Assembly (NCBI RefSeq): GCF_014643635.1
Contig: NZ_BMJV01000009.1
Coordinates: forward strand, 1 to 64,000
Source: Salipiger pallidus
Lineage (GTDB): Bacteria; Pseudomonadota; Alphaproteobacteria; Rhodobacterales; Rhodobacteraceae
DNA: 64,000 nucleotides
Reading direction: 5' to 3'
The notes under the pieces are model-generated. The model was not told the DNA's origin and did no database searches. It worked only from the letters and a program-made list of their open reading frames with translations. The position numbers and the translations under genes were made by a program. How positions within the stretch are numbered: position 1 is the stretch's first letter; each line of letters begins with the position of its first letter. Positions 50,885 to 59,959 of this stretch are shown piece by piece.

Positions 50885-51925
50885 ATGAGCGATCCGAAAA
50901 TTTCCATACGCAATCTCTACAAGATCTTTGGCCGCGCCCCCCAGGAGGCGCTGGCCCAAGCCAGGGCGGGGATGCACAAGGCCGAGCTGCTGGAGACGTA
51001 CAACCATGTCCTTGGCCTTCGCGACATCAACGTCGACATGCAGGAGGGCGAGATCACGGTGATCATGGGCCTCTCGGGGTCGGGAAAGTCGACCCTGATC
51101 CGGCACCTGAACCGGCTGATCGACCCCACCGATGGCGAGGTGATCGTCAACGGCGAGAACATCATGGACTACGGCGAGGCGCGCCTGCGCGAGCTTCGGC
51201 GCACCAACATGTCCATGGTGTTCCAGAAATTTGCCCTGCTGCCGCACCGCACCGTGCTGGAAAACGTCGCCACGCCGATGATCGTGACCGGCGCGCCCAA
51301 GGCCGCCTACGAGGCCGAGGCCACCAAGTGGCTCGACCGGGTGGGCCTTGAAGGGCAGGGCGGGCAATACCCGCACCAGCTGTCGGGCGGCATGCAGCAG
51401 CGCGTGGGCATCGCCCGTGCGCTGACCTCGAACTCCGACATCATGTTGATGGACGAGGCGTTCTCGGCGCTCGATCCGCTGATCCGGACGGACATGCAGG
51501 ATCTGCTGCTGGAACTTCAGCGCGAGCTGCGCAAGACAATCGTCTTCATCACCCACGATCTCGACGAGGCGCTGAAACTGGCCGATCACCTGGTGATCCT
51601 GAAAGATGGCGAGGTCGTCCAGCAAGGCGAGCCGCAGGAGATCCTGATGAACCCGGGCGATCCCTACATCGTGGACTTTATCGCCGACATCAACCGCGCC
51701 CGCGTGCTGCGCGCACGCACGGTGATGACCAGGACCAACGATCCGGTGGAGGGCGACGCAGAGGTGCCCGCCACCGCGACCCTCGAAGAGGTGATTGCCA
51801 AAGGCGGCGGCAATGCGGACCTTACCTTCCGCGTTACGTCGAACGGCCGGCAGGTGGGAGTGCTGACCATGCGCTCGGTTCTGGCCGCGCTGGTGTCCAC
51901 CAAGGAAACCGAGGCCGCCGCCTGA
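50885..51925 (+). CDS. Glycine betaine ABC ATPase (ProV/OpuAA type)
   Basis: 346-aa ATPase: Walker A MGLSGSGKSTLIRHLNRL, VFQKFALLPHRTVLENV, signature HQLSGGMQQRVGIARAL, Walker B IMLMDEAFSALDPLIR, FITHDLDEALKLADH. Only one short CBS-like segment remains at the C-terminus (residues ~285-345), so ionic-strength sensing may be altered. ATG 50885 gives the usual MSDPKISIRNLYKIFG start. A GTG at 50870, overlapping the permease stop, is the alternative. Confidence 0.93.
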   Translation: MSDPKISIRNLYKIFGRAPQEALAQARAGMHKAELLETYNHVLGLRDINVDMQEGEITVIMGLSGSGKSTLIRHLNRLIDPTDGEVIVNGENIMDYGEARLRELRRTNMSMVFQKFALLPHRTVLENVATPMIVTGAPKAAYEAEATKWLDRVGLEGQGGQYPHQLSGGMQQRVGIARALTSNSDIMLMDEAFSALDPLIRTDMQDLLLELQRELRKTIVFITHDLDEALKLADHLVILKDGEVVQQGEPQEILMNPGDPYIVDFIADINRARVLRARTVMTRTNDPVEGDAEVPATATLEEVIAKGGGNADLTFRVTSNGRQVGVLTMRSVLAALVSTKETEAAA

Positions 51926-51957
51926 TCAGGCCGCCACACGACAGGATGTGGCGGGGC

Positions 51958-53757
51958 TCAGCTGAAAAGCCAGAGGATCCCGCCACATGCCGTGACTGCG
52001 GTCACGAGGTTCATTGCCAGCCCGACCTTCAGGAAATCCGAGAACCGGTAATTGCCCGCGCCGTAGACCAGCGTGTTGGTCTGGTAGCCGATCGGCGTGG
52101 CAAAGCTTGCTGAGGCTCCGAACATCACCGCCATGGTCAGGGCCCGCGCATCGAGCCCGGTGCTGTCTGCCAGCCCGATGGCAATCGGGGTAAAGACCAC
52201 GGCCACCGCGTTGTTGGTCACGGCCTCTGTCAGCAGTGAGGCCAGCAGGTAGATCGCCAGCAGCGCAAAATAGGGCGACAATTCCGCGACCCCCGGGGAC
52301 AGCCAGCCAACCAGCAGATCGACCGCACCGGTGTTCTGCAGCCCGAGACCGATCACCAGCATGGAAAAGATCAGCACGAGGATGGCACCGTCCACGGCGC
52401 CCCAGGCTTCGTCCGCGTCCATGCAGCGCAGTACGAGGATCGCGGCAACCGCAAGGATGGACAGCGTCGCGATGTCGAGCACCCCGGAGGCCGCCAGCCC
52501 GACCACCGCACCCAGCGCCAACAGCACAAGCGGCGCGCGCCCCCGGCGAAAGGCGCGGCCCGTGGGCCGGCTCACCGAAACCAGCTGGGCCTCGTCCTCG
52601 AGGCTTTCGAAGGCACTGGGCGGCCCTTCGAGCAGCAGCTTGTCCGCCGGACGCAGCCGCACGCTGGCAAGATCCGGACCGGGGATGTGGTCATGCCGAT
52701 GCGCGCCCAGCACCCTTACCCCAAAGCGCCGGCCCAGCGACATGCTGCCAAGGCTGCGCCCGAGGATCGGCTTGCGCGGCGAGACGATGACCTCGACGGT
52801 GACAAGCTCGGTGTCTGGCCGCTCGCCCCGGCGCAGGCCGATCTTCAGCGACGGATTGTCATGCATGGTCAGCAGTTCTGACGTGGGGGCCCGCAGGATA
52901 ACCGTGTCGCCCGCCTCGAGGGTCTGCTCGGCCAGCGGGCTGGGCAGTGACCGGCCCTTGCGGCGCAGGCCGGTGACCCGGACGCCGCCGCGGTTGAACA
53001 GTGCGACATCCGCCAGACGCTTGCCCGCGTGGCTTTCGTCGACCAGCAGCGCCTCGGACAGGAAGTTGGTCTCGCCCAGCATCTGGTCCGGAGCGCTTGC
53101 CTCGCGGTCGGGCAGCAGCCAGCGACCGAGGATCGCGAGGGTGATCCCTCCGGCCAGCGCCACGAGCAGGCCCACGGGCGTGATCTCGAAGATGCGGAAA
53201 GGTTCGAGGCCCTGCCCGCGTGCCACGCCGTCGACCAGCAGGTTGGTCGATGTGCCGATCAGCGTGCAGGTGCCCCCGAGGATCGCAACATAGCTCAGCG
53301 GGATGAGCAGGCGTGTCGCCGACATGCCGAGCGCCGCCGCAAGCCGGATCATTACCGGGATCAGCACAAGCACAACCGGCGTGTTGTTGACGAACCCTGA
53401 GGCCACCAGTGTCACGCCGAGGATCACCGCCAGCGCGAGGCCGGGCCGTTCCTGCGCCTGTGCGATGACCATGTTCGACACCGCCTCGAGCACACCGGTC
53501 CTCACCAGCGCCCCTGAGATGACGAACATCGCGCCAATGGTCAGCGGCGCGGGGTTGGCGAACACCGCACGAAGCTCGACCGGGCTTACGAAGCCAAACG
53601 CGGTGAACACCGCCGCGAGGCCCGCCGCAGGCACCTCCGGCGGATAGAGTTCAAGCACGAAAAGGACAAACAACACGACGATCAGGGCAAGGGCGATGAA
53701 GGCGTCGTATTGGTGGATGAGGTCAACGATTTGGGTCATGCGCTGTACGCCTGTCAT
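51958..53757 (-). CDS. SLC13/DASS-type transporter with two RCK_C (TrkA_C) domains
   Basis: 599-aa inner-membrane protein. Two membrane halves (residues ~15-215 and ~395-599) carry the SNNTPVV-like VASGFVNNTPVVLVLIPVM and LTEAVTNNAVAVVFTPIAIG motifs and the TSTNLL loop GGTCTLIGTSTNLLVDG. A central part of about 170 residues holds two RCK_C regulatory domains (ALFNRGGVRVTGLRRKGRSLPSP, DTVILRAPTSELL, VRVLGAHRH). This layout is common in bacterial sulfate, phosphate or dicarboxylate carriers. An alternative start is ATG 53739. It is convergent with the betaine operon. Confidence 0.9.
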   Translation of the reverse strand: MTGVQRMTQIVDLIHQYDAFIALALIVVLFVLFVLELYPPEVPAAGLAAVFTAFGFVSPVELRAVFANPAPLTIGAMFVISGALVRTGVLEAVSNMVIAQAQERPGLALAVILGVTLVASGFVNNTPVVLVLIPVMIRLAAALGMSATRLLIPLSYVAILGGTCTLIGTSTNLLVDGVARGQGLEPFRIFEITPVGLLVALAGGITLAILGRWLLPDREASAPDQMLGETNFLSEALLVDESHAGKRLADVALFNRGGVRVTGLRRKGRSLPSPLAEQTLEAGDTVILRAPTSELLTMHDNPSLKIGLRRGERPDTELVTVEVIVSPRKPILGRSLGSMSLGRRFGVRVLGAHRHDHIPGPDLASVRLRPADKLLLEGPPSAFESLEDEAQLVSVSRPTGRAFRRGRAPLVLLALGAVVGLAASGVLDIATLSILAVAAILVLRCMDADEAWGAVDGAILVLIFSMLVIGLGLQNTGAVDLLVGWLSPGVAELSPYFALLAIYLLASLLTEAVTNNAVAVVFTPIAIGLADSTGLDARALTMAVMFGASASFATPIGYQTNTLVYGAGNYRFSDFLKVGLAMNLVTAVTACGGILWLFS

Positions 53758-54066
53758 ATCGGGTCAATGCCCGCCAGATCAATAGGTTGCGCGGGCGCGG
53801 CCTTTGGCAAGGCCCAGCCTGCGAGTTGCAATGCAAAGATGACTTGATGCCAGAATTGCGCGGCAAGGGTGCGACCGCCGAAGAAGACCCAGCGGGGGAG
53901 CATCCTTGCGGGGCTTTGTCAGGTTGCAGACCACCCGACCGCCGGACAGGGCAGGATCATGCTGACCTTTGCCAACTTCCAGCGTTCGATCTGGCCACGT
54001 TCATTGACGCTCAGTTGAGCATAAACTGCTCCCATGGCAGGCTTTCTCGATTAGGGTCAGCATTCA
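53758..54066. other. Intergenic region, no gene recognised
   Basis: About 310 bases between the SLC13 gene and the IS5 remnant. Short open stretches are present but no family was recognised. It probably contains further insertion-element debris. Confidence 0.35.
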
Positions 54067-54345
54067 CTACCAGTAAATGATGAGCGCCGCGAGGGCGGAG
54101 GCAGAGAAGAAGACCTTGGGGTGTCGGACATGGTGGGTCGCGACGCGCGTCCACCTTTGAGCCTGCCGTCCATGGCCTCGCATCGCTGCCCGGCAGGGCA
54201 TCACGAAGTGATGTCCTGAAAGGGGACCATCACTGCTGTCTTGTCGCCGAGTTCCGCCGCCAGCCCAGCCATCAAATGCGTGAAGATGCCTGTCTCGCTC
54301 CACCGCCAATGGACGTTCGGTGAATGCGCCGCGGGTGGGGGCTTG
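54067..54345 (-). pseudogene. IS5-family transposase remnant
   Basis: Two pieces of a transposase are visible on the minus strand. NVHWRWSETGIFTHLMAGLAAELGDKTAVM corresponds to the NRWKRWSE.GIF.R.M.GLA block. In another frame RWTRVATHHVRHPKVFFSASALAALIIYW corresponds to the DWRRVATRYDRCPKVFFSAIALAAT.IYW ending. The middle of the enzyme, with part of the DDE triad, is missing, so the element is dead. It is the same family as the remnant at 144-383. Confidence 0.75.
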
Positions 54346-54582
54346 CGATCGCTGTTGTGCTGCTCGGATGGCTTGCGTAGTCGCGGCGCAGCCCTGACGG
54401 ATCTGTCCCGTAGTGCTTCCTTCCATTCCGGCGAATGGATCGCACCATCACACCATAGGATCGAACATCTAGGGCCTGATTGCGCAATGAACGCGCATGA
54501 GCGCTTTTCTCCCGTCATCGATAGGCGTCAATCGCCCGCCATTCGGAGGGTGGGTGTGGGCCCAAAGGCCCACACGAGTACG

Positions 54583-56118
54583 CTAGTCGCTCAATTCCTT
54601 TTCATACTCATCGTCCATTTTCTTGCGGAAGACACGTCCGAGGAAAATCGGCAGGATGAAGCCCACGATGGCCACCAGCCAGATACCGATCGAAAGCCAG
54701 GAATCCGCCAGCGTGAACCAGTCGCCGTTCGAGATCGAGACCGCCCTACGCAAGTTCGCTTCCATCGCATTCCCTAGCAATGTACCCAAGATGACCGGCA
54801 CGAGGGGAACTTCCAGTTTGCGCAGCACCCACCCGAGTACACCAAAGGCGACCATGACCATGAGGTCAAAGCTTGAGCCGGAGATGCCATAGATGCCAAC
54901 AAAGGAGATCATGGCAACCACAGGCATCAGGATGCGCGGTGGCACCAGCAGGACGCGGGTGAACAAGCCCACCATGGGGATGTTCAGGGCCAACAGCATG
55001 AAATTGCCAATAAAGAGTGCCGCGATCAGTCCCCAGACAACGTCGGGATTCTGTGTGAATAGAAGCGGCCCGGGTGTGATGTTGAGAGACAAAAGGACGG
55101 CGAGCAGAACAGCCGTTGTTCCAGAGCCTGGGACGCCGAGCGCAAGCATCGGAACCAGAGCGCCACCGGCTGCCGCGTTGTTGCCAGTTTCGGGTGCGGC
55201 CACGCCGCGAGGGTCGCCTTTACCAAAGGTGCCGTCGCGGTCGCAAATTCGTTTCTCCGATGAATAGGCGATGAAAGATCCGAGGCTTGCGCCGGCACCG
55301 GGCAGTACACCTGCAAGGAAGCCGAGGATCGTAGTGCGACCCATCGTCGGAATACAGGATTTGATCATCGACCAACTCGGGTAAAGCTTGCCGATTTCCA
55401 TCTTCTTGCCGGTGTCGCCGTCTGCGTCCGTCGAGCGGTGCTCAAGAAACACAAAGACCTCGGACAGCGCAAACAGGCCCACGATCGCCACAAGAAAATC
55501 AATCCCGTCGTAGAGGTGCACCTCGCCGAAGGTGAAGCGTGTTACGCCAGTCTGGGCATCCACGCCGATCATGGCAAGTCCCAGGCCCAGTGCTGCAGCG
55601 AATGCCGCCTTGGCCTGGTTGGTCGACGCGATGCCGCCCAGCGTAGCGAAGGCAAGGGTGAACAGTGCAAAATACTCGGCTGGACCGAACAGGAGTGCGA
55701 CCTTGACGAGTTGCGGCGCCAGGAGCACCAGCCCCCAGGTGGCAAAGAACGACCCGACGAAGGACGCGATGCCGGACAGGGCCAGTGCCTCACCCGCGCG
55801 GCCCTGTTGGGCCATCGGATACCCATCAAGGCAGGTCATCATCGCTGGCTCATCCCCGGGGATATTGAGGAGGATCGAGGAGATCCTGCCGCCGTACATG
55901 GCGCCGTAGTAAACCGCGGTTAGCAGGATCAGCGCGGGCGTCGCGCCAAGCCCGAGAGAGAAGGCAAGCGGGATCAGGATGGCGACCCCGTTCGATGGGC
56001 CGAGCCCGGGCAGTGCGCCCATAATCGTGCCGAGGAGGCAACCCATGAGGGCGAGTGAGAGATTCTGCCAGGTGAGTGCGACGGCAAACCCGTCTGCCAG
56101 CGAAGCTAGGGTGTCCAT
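54583..56118 (-). CDS. tctA: Tripartite tricarboxylate transporter large permease (TctA)
   Basis: 511-aa membrane protein with the TctA family blocks GTIMGALPGLGPSNGVAILIPLAFSLG, AVYYGAMYGGRISSILLNIPGDEPAMMTCLDGYPMAQQGRAGEAL, FLAGVLPGAGASLGSFIAYSSEKR and GVAAPETGNNAAAGGALVPMLALGVPGSGTTAVLL. About 12 membrane segments. It takes up citrate-like acids together with TctB and the TctC binding protein, in the order tctC-tctB-tctA on the minus strand. Confidence 0.95.
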   Translation of the reverse strand: MDTLASLADGFAVALTWQNLSLALMGCLLGTIMGALPGLGPSNGVAILIPLAFSLGLGATPALILLTAVYYGAMYGGRISSILLNIPGDEPAMMTCLDGYPMAQQGRAGEALALSGIASFVGSFFATWGLVLLAPQLVKVALLFGPAEYFALFTLAFATLGGIASTNQAKAAFAAALGLGLAMIGVDAQTGVTRFTFGEVHLYDGIDFLVAIVGLFALSEVFVFLEHRSTDADGDTGKKMEIGKLYPSWSMIKSCIPTMGRTTILGFLAGVLPGAGASLGSFIAYSSEKRICDRDGTFGKGDPRGVAAPETGNNAAAGGALVPMLALGVPGSGTTAVLLAVLLSLNITPGPLLFTQNPDVVWGLIAALFIGNFMLLALNIPMVGLFTRVLLVPPRILMPVVAMISFVGIYGISGSSFDLMVMVAFGVLGWVLRKLEVPLVPVILGTLLGNAMEANLRRAVSISNGDWFTLADSWLSIGIWLVAIVGFILPIFLGRVFRKKMDDEYEKELSD

Positions 56119-56127
56119 GGGTGCTCC

Positions 56128-56559
56128 TCAGAATCCGAAGGGGCCGGTGGCCAGCGACAGACCAAGAATGACGCGGAAGACGATATAGATGCCGACTGCC
56201 GTTGCGACGCCGACCACGACCGATTGCAATGGCCGCGTCCCGAGTCGCCACGTCAGATAGCCTGCGGCCAGCGTCGTGGAGATTATGAAGCCCAGTTCCG
56301 GCAGGACCTTGGCGTAGAGGAAGCACACCAGAACGGCGAAGCCGACCTCGGCCAGCCTGTTCAGCGGGGGCCAGAGGGGGGCGGGGTCCGGCCTGAACAG
56401 AAAGACCAGCGAGGCGGCACCAAGAACGGCTGCAATAATGAGCGGAAAGGCCTTGGGGCCCACCACATCGGTCATGAAGCTCTCCTGGATCAATGTCGTG
56501 CTCCAGGCAAAAAAGATGGCTAGAGTCAGGCCGACCCCGCCAAGTATGCGGTCACTCAT
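56128..56559 (-). CDS. tctB: Tripartite tricarboxylate transporter small subunit (TctB)
   Basis: 143-aa protein with four predicted membrane helices (GGVGLTLAIFFAWSTTL, AFPLIIAAVLGAASLVFLF, AEVGFAVLVCFLYAKVLPELGFIISTTLAAGYLTW, SVVVGVATAVGIYIVFRVILGLSL). Size, the GPKAFP motif and position between tctC and tctA identify it. It is only 9 bases from tctA. Confidence 0.9.
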   Translation of the reverse strand: MSDRILGGVGLTLAIFFAWSTTLIQESFMTDVVGPKAFPLIIAAVLGAASLVFLFRPDPAPLWPPLNRLAEVGFAVLVCFLYAKVLPELGFIISTTLAAGYLTWRLGTRPLQSVVVGVATAVGIYIVFRVILGLSLATGPFGF

Positions 56560-56620
56560 CCGAGCCTCCTATCGAAACGTGGAAGGGCCACCGCGCAGTG
56601 CTGCGCGGTGGCGGTATGGT

Positions 56621-57601
56621 TCAGCGGATGATGCCGATTTCGCGCGACAGATCCTCGATCTCCGTGATCGACGATTTCACGAAGGCGTCGAACTCATCGC
56701 CTTGCAGATCGAGGGGGGCCAGGCCATTGGTCTGCATCACGGTTTGCCACTCATCGCTGGCATACATCTCCGAGACTGCACTGGCCCAGTAGTCATATGC
56801 CTCGTCCGACGTGTCACCCGGCACGTAGAACCCGCGCCAATTTGCGCCCACGGCGTCGATCCCCTGCTCTTTTGCCGTCGGAAGGTCGGCATATTCGCCT
56901 TCCAGCCGTTCCGGCGCCAGAAGCGCGATCACCCGGATATCGCCCGAGGCCATGAAACCATGAGCTTCGGACAGATCACCGGTGAAGGCTTGCAGCGAGC
57001 CGCCCAGAAGCTGCGTCACGGCTTCGCCGCCCCCTTCAAAGGCGATGTATTTCACCCGCCGTACATCTTCGACGCCGGCCTTTTGTGCCGCCATCAGAAC
57101 CTTCAGGTGGTCCCAACCACCTACGGCGGAGCCCCCGCCAATCGCGATCGATGTGGGGTCGTTCCGGATTATCTCCATCAGCTCAGGCAGATCATCGATC
57201 TCGCTGTCGGCGGCCACGGCGATCACACCGTAGTCTGCGCCCACAGAGGCCAGCCAGCGGACGTCATCGGCGGTGTTTCCCGGAAAGGCGCCCTGCGCGA
57301 GGCGCGTGGCAGTGGCGGAGCTGGCGGCGACAATCAGGTCTTGGTCATCGGATCGTTTGTTCACGACCTCGGCGAAGGCCACGCCACCAGAACCGCCGGC
57401 CATGTTCACAACTTGCATTGTGCCAGGGATCAGACCCAAATCTTGCAGGGTCTTGCCGACCTGACGGCAGGTGAAGTCCCAGCCGCCGCCGGGGTTGGCG
57501 GGGGCGATGCACTCGGGGCTTTCCGGCTGGAAGTCTTGTGCCAGCGCAGATGTTGCGCACAGCGCGGCAAAGCTGGTGGCGATGAAGGTACGAATTATCA
57601 T
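56621..57601 (-). CDS. tctC: Tripartite tricarboxylate transporter binding protein (TctC)
   Basis: 326-aa periplasmic protein with a signal peptide (MIIRTFIATSFAALCATSALA, cut near residue 21). TctC-family features: CIAPANPGGGWDFTCRQVGKTLQDLGLIPGTMQVVNMAGGSGGVAFAEVV, AIGGGSAVGGWDHLKVL, YIAFEGGGEAVTQLLGGSLQAFTGDLSE, DAVGANWRGFYVP. The start at 57601 begins the signal peptide. It lies just downstream of the citryl-CoA-lyase-like gene, suggesting a shared transcript and a related substrate. Confidence 0.93.
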   Translation of the reverse strand: MIIRTFIATSFAALCATSALAQDFQPESPECIAPANPGGGWDFTCRQVGKTLQDLGLIPGTMQVVNMAGGSGGVAFAEVVNKRSDDQDLIVAASSATATRLAQGAFPGNTADDVRWLASVGADYGVIAVAADSEIDDLPELMEIIRNDPTSIAIGGGSAVGGWDHLKVLMAAQKAGVEDVRRVKYIAFEGGGEAVTQLLGGSLQAFTGDLSEAHGFMASGDIRVIALLAPERLEGEYADLPTAKEQGIDAVGANWRGFYVPGDTSDEAYDYWASAVSEMYASDEWQTVMQTNGLAPLDLQGDEFDAFVKSSITEIEDLSREIGIIR

Positions 57602-57642
57602 GATGTGTCTCCTCCGATGATCATGATGGGTAAGCGGTCGGG

Positions 57643-58455
57643 TCACGCGTCCTGGTCGCGGCGCGCTGATCCGGTGTAGGTCCAGCGATAGGCTGGCGGG
57701 GTCGGGCCCTTGTTGCGGCCGCCCTGCTGGGTTTGTTCCCACGCATGGGCTAGGATCCCGACGGAGCGCGACAGGCAGAAAATCCCGCGTGCGAGAGGGG
57801 CGGAGAAGCCCAGTTCGGCGAAGATGACCGCCGTGGCGCCATCGATGTTCATTGGAACGCCAACCTCGCGTCCGCGGCTGAGCTCGTCTTGCACAGCTCG
57901 CGCGATCGCAGCGAATTTGCCTTCGATTTCGCCCTCAGCGGCGGCGGCATCGACCAGCGCCAACAGCCGCGGCGCCCGTGGGTCGACCGGCTTGTGAAAC
58001 CGGTGGCCAAACCCCGGCATGTAATTCGTGCGCTCAGCCTTCCAGCGGGCAATCACGTCTCCAGCATGATCGGGGCCACCGGCGGCGTCGATCTCGAGGT
58101 AGAGCTCCACGGCCTGTTCCCCGGCACCGCCATGCACGTCGCCCAGGAAATTCACGGCCGAAGCCATCGCATTGTTCAAGGGCAGGCCACAGGTTACGGC
58201 CATCCGTGCTGCGGCAATCGAGGGGGCTTGCGGCCCGTGGTCCACTGCCGCCACCAGCGCAGCCTCAAGCAGATGCGCATGCCCTTCGGAGGGCAGATCC
58301 CCGCGTGTCATCAGCCAGATCATCTGCGGAAATGACACGTTGCCAATCAGGTCCTGAATGGCGTGTCCACGGAAGAAGATCTTGCCCGGCTCCATGTCGA
58401 TGATCTCTGTCGACCACCAGTCAGCGACATCGTTATCGTTGCGTTCGGTATTCAT
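57643..58455 (-). CDS. Citryl-CoA lyase/citrate-synthase-like enzyme
   Basis: 270-aa protein of the citrate synthase superfamily. The three catalytic residues are kept: His108 in GDVHGGAGEQ, His151 in PGFGHRFHKPVDPRAPRL, and Asp205 in PMNIDGATAVIF. The size (~29 kDa) matches short citryl-CoA lyases, not full-length citrate synthase of ~430 aa, whose large N-terminal part is absent. It probably cleaves an acyl-CoA tricarboxylate made by the CoA-transferase encoded immediately upstream (the two coding regions overlap by 4 bases at 58452-58455). The exact substrate is not determinable. Confidence 0.85.
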   Translation of the reverse strand: MNTERNDNDVADWWSTEIIDMEPGKIFFRGHAIQDLIGNVSFPQMIWLMTRGDLPSEGHAHLLEAALVAAVDHGPQAPSIAAARMAVTCGLPLNNAMASAVNFLGDVHGGAGEQAVELYLEIDAAGGPDHAGDVIARWKAERTNYMPGFGHRFHKPVDPRAPRLLALVDAAAAEGEIEGKFAAIARAVQDELSRGREVGVPMNIDGATAVIFAELGFSAPLARGIFCLSRSVGILAHAWEQTQQGGRNKGPTPPAYRWTYTGSARRDQDA

Positions 58456-59645
58456 ATTGCGCCCTCTTTCTTGAGTTCATCGAGCCTGCCGGGGGACAGG
58501 CCGAGCTCGCCCCAGATTTCGGCATTGTGCTGTCCCAGTTCGGGCGGTGGCGCATCGACCGTGGGGGCGGCCCCGTTTGCCTTGATGCCGGTCGTCACGA
58601 CCTCGATGTCGCGGCCCACACCGGGCACATTCGCGAAATGCGCAAGGAAGCCCCGGTCGCGCACCTGTGGCTTGTCCAGAACCTCCGGCACTGTCAGCAC
58701 CGCGCCTGCTGGCACACCGATCTTGTTCAACTCCTTGGCCCAATCACGCGCAGGGCGGGTGACAAGAACTGCCTCCAGATCCTCTTTCAGGGCCTGCCGG
58801 TGCGCTTTTCGGTCTTCGCGCGTGGCGTACTCTGGCCGCTCTCGTAGCGCAGCGAGACCGAGGTGATCGGTAAGCAGTATCCACTGCTCATCCTTGTTCG
58901 CGGCAATGTTGATCGGACCGCCTCCCGCCTCGAAGGTGCCCGACGGGGCGGATGTCGGATTTTCGTTGCCGTTCGCCGTGGGTTCAACGCCCGCAATCAG
59001 GTAGTTCGAGATCGCCCAGCCCATCGTCGCCATCACTGATTCCAGCATGGAGACATCGAGGAACGCGCCGCGCGGGCGCGCATTCAAGGCCGCTGCGATC
59101 GCAAAGGCGGCGGTGATGCCGCCAACTGTGTCGGCAATCGGATAGCCTACGCGCAGCGGCGCGCTGTCCTGCCCGCCAGTGATCGACATGATCCCCGACG
59201 CGCCTTGGATGATCTGGTCATAGGCCGGGCGATGGACCCAGGGACCTTCCTGGCCAAAGCCGGAAATGGCGCAATAGACCAGATCAGGCTTCAGCGCCTT
59301 CAGCGTGTCATAGCCCACGCCAAGTCGGGTCATGACACCGGGGCGAAAGTTCTCGACCACCACATCGGCGGTCTCCACCAATTTCAGGAACATCTCGCGC
59401 CCCTCGGGGTGCTTGAGGTTGACGGTGACGGATTTCTTCCCCGCGTTCTGAGCCAGAAAACTGACCCCCATATTGCGCGTGCTCAAGTCCGGGTCGGCGC
59501 CCAGCTGACGCGCCAGATCGCCCCGACCGACGGCCTCGACCTTGATGACCTCCGCGCCCATATGGGCCAGCTGATGGCAGCAGAACGGCCCCGCAAGCAC
59601 ATTGGTAAGGTCGAGAACTCGGATGGTTGCAAGCGGTCTAAACAT
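58452..59645 (-). CDS. Type III (CaiB/BaiF family) CoA-transferase
   Basis: 397-aa family III CoA-transferase: RVLDLTNVLAGPFCCHQLAHMGAEVIKVE at the N-terminus, VSFLAQNAGKKSVTVNLKHPEGREMFLKLVETADVVVENFRPGVMTRLG with the catalytic Asp expected just after, FGQEGPWVHRPAYDQIIQGASGIMS, and GKFLDVSMLESVMA-like GAFLDVSMLES. It moves CoA from a donor such as succinyl-CoA to an organic acid. ATG at 59645 has GGAG 8 bases upstream. It is the first gene of the group that ends with tctA, suggesting activation of the imported acid before cleavage. Confidence 0.92.
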   Translation of the reverse strand: MFRPLATIRVLDLTNVLAGPFCCHQLAHMGAEVIKVEAVGRGDLARQLGADPDLSTRNMGVSFLAQNAGKKSVTVNLKHPEGREMFLKLVETADVVVENFRPGVMTRLGVGYDTLKALKPDLVYCAISGFGQEGPWVHRPAYDQIIQGASGIMSITGGQDSAPLRVGYPIADTVGGITAAFAIAAALNARPRGAFLDVSMLESVMATMGWAISNYLIAGVEPTANGNENPTSAPSGTFEAGGGPINIAANKDEQWILLTDHLGLAALRERPEYATREDRKAHRQALKEDLEAVLVTRPARDWAKELNKIGVPAGAVLTVPEVLDKPQVRDRGFLAHFANVPGVGRDIEVVTTGIKANGAAPTVDAPPPELGQHNAEIWGELGLSPGRLDELKKEGAI

Positions 59646-59865
59646 GGCGGGTTCTCCGGTAGGCAAAGATGGAAATGGCGAGGATGACAGCAGCGCACCC
59701 GGGGTTGATCACCAGCGTTGGGCCAAGGATGGCCGCTGCCCCAAGGGCGAAAAGCAGCCCTTCGATGATCGACAGCGGGCGGAGCGGTCAGCCGGAGTGG
59801 CTGGCGGCCAGTCCGGCGCTCCCGATCAACAGGAAGGGCAAATATTTTTCATAGTCATCTCGTCC
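59638..59865 (-). pseudogene. Fragment of a membrane transporter C-terminus (TRAP permease-like)
   Basis: The minus strand reads KYLPFLLIGSAGLAASHSG, a TGA stop, then PLSIIEGLLFALGAAAILGP, TLVINPGCAAVILAISIFA and RRTRH before a TAG at 59638. Two hydrophobic helices separated by ILGPTLVINPG look like the end of a fused TRAP or related permease (these end with a similar LLLIHPGL.TD turn). With an internal stop and no upstream part, it is a remnant. Its tail overlaps the CoA-transferase start by 8 bases. Confidence 0.45.
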
Positions 59866-59959
59866 TCCTCCCATGGTTCTGCTAGACAGAACTTCACTTC
59901 TCCTCTACAAAACTACGTGTGAAGGCATATCCTGTCAATCATCCAGTGGAGGAGAGCGC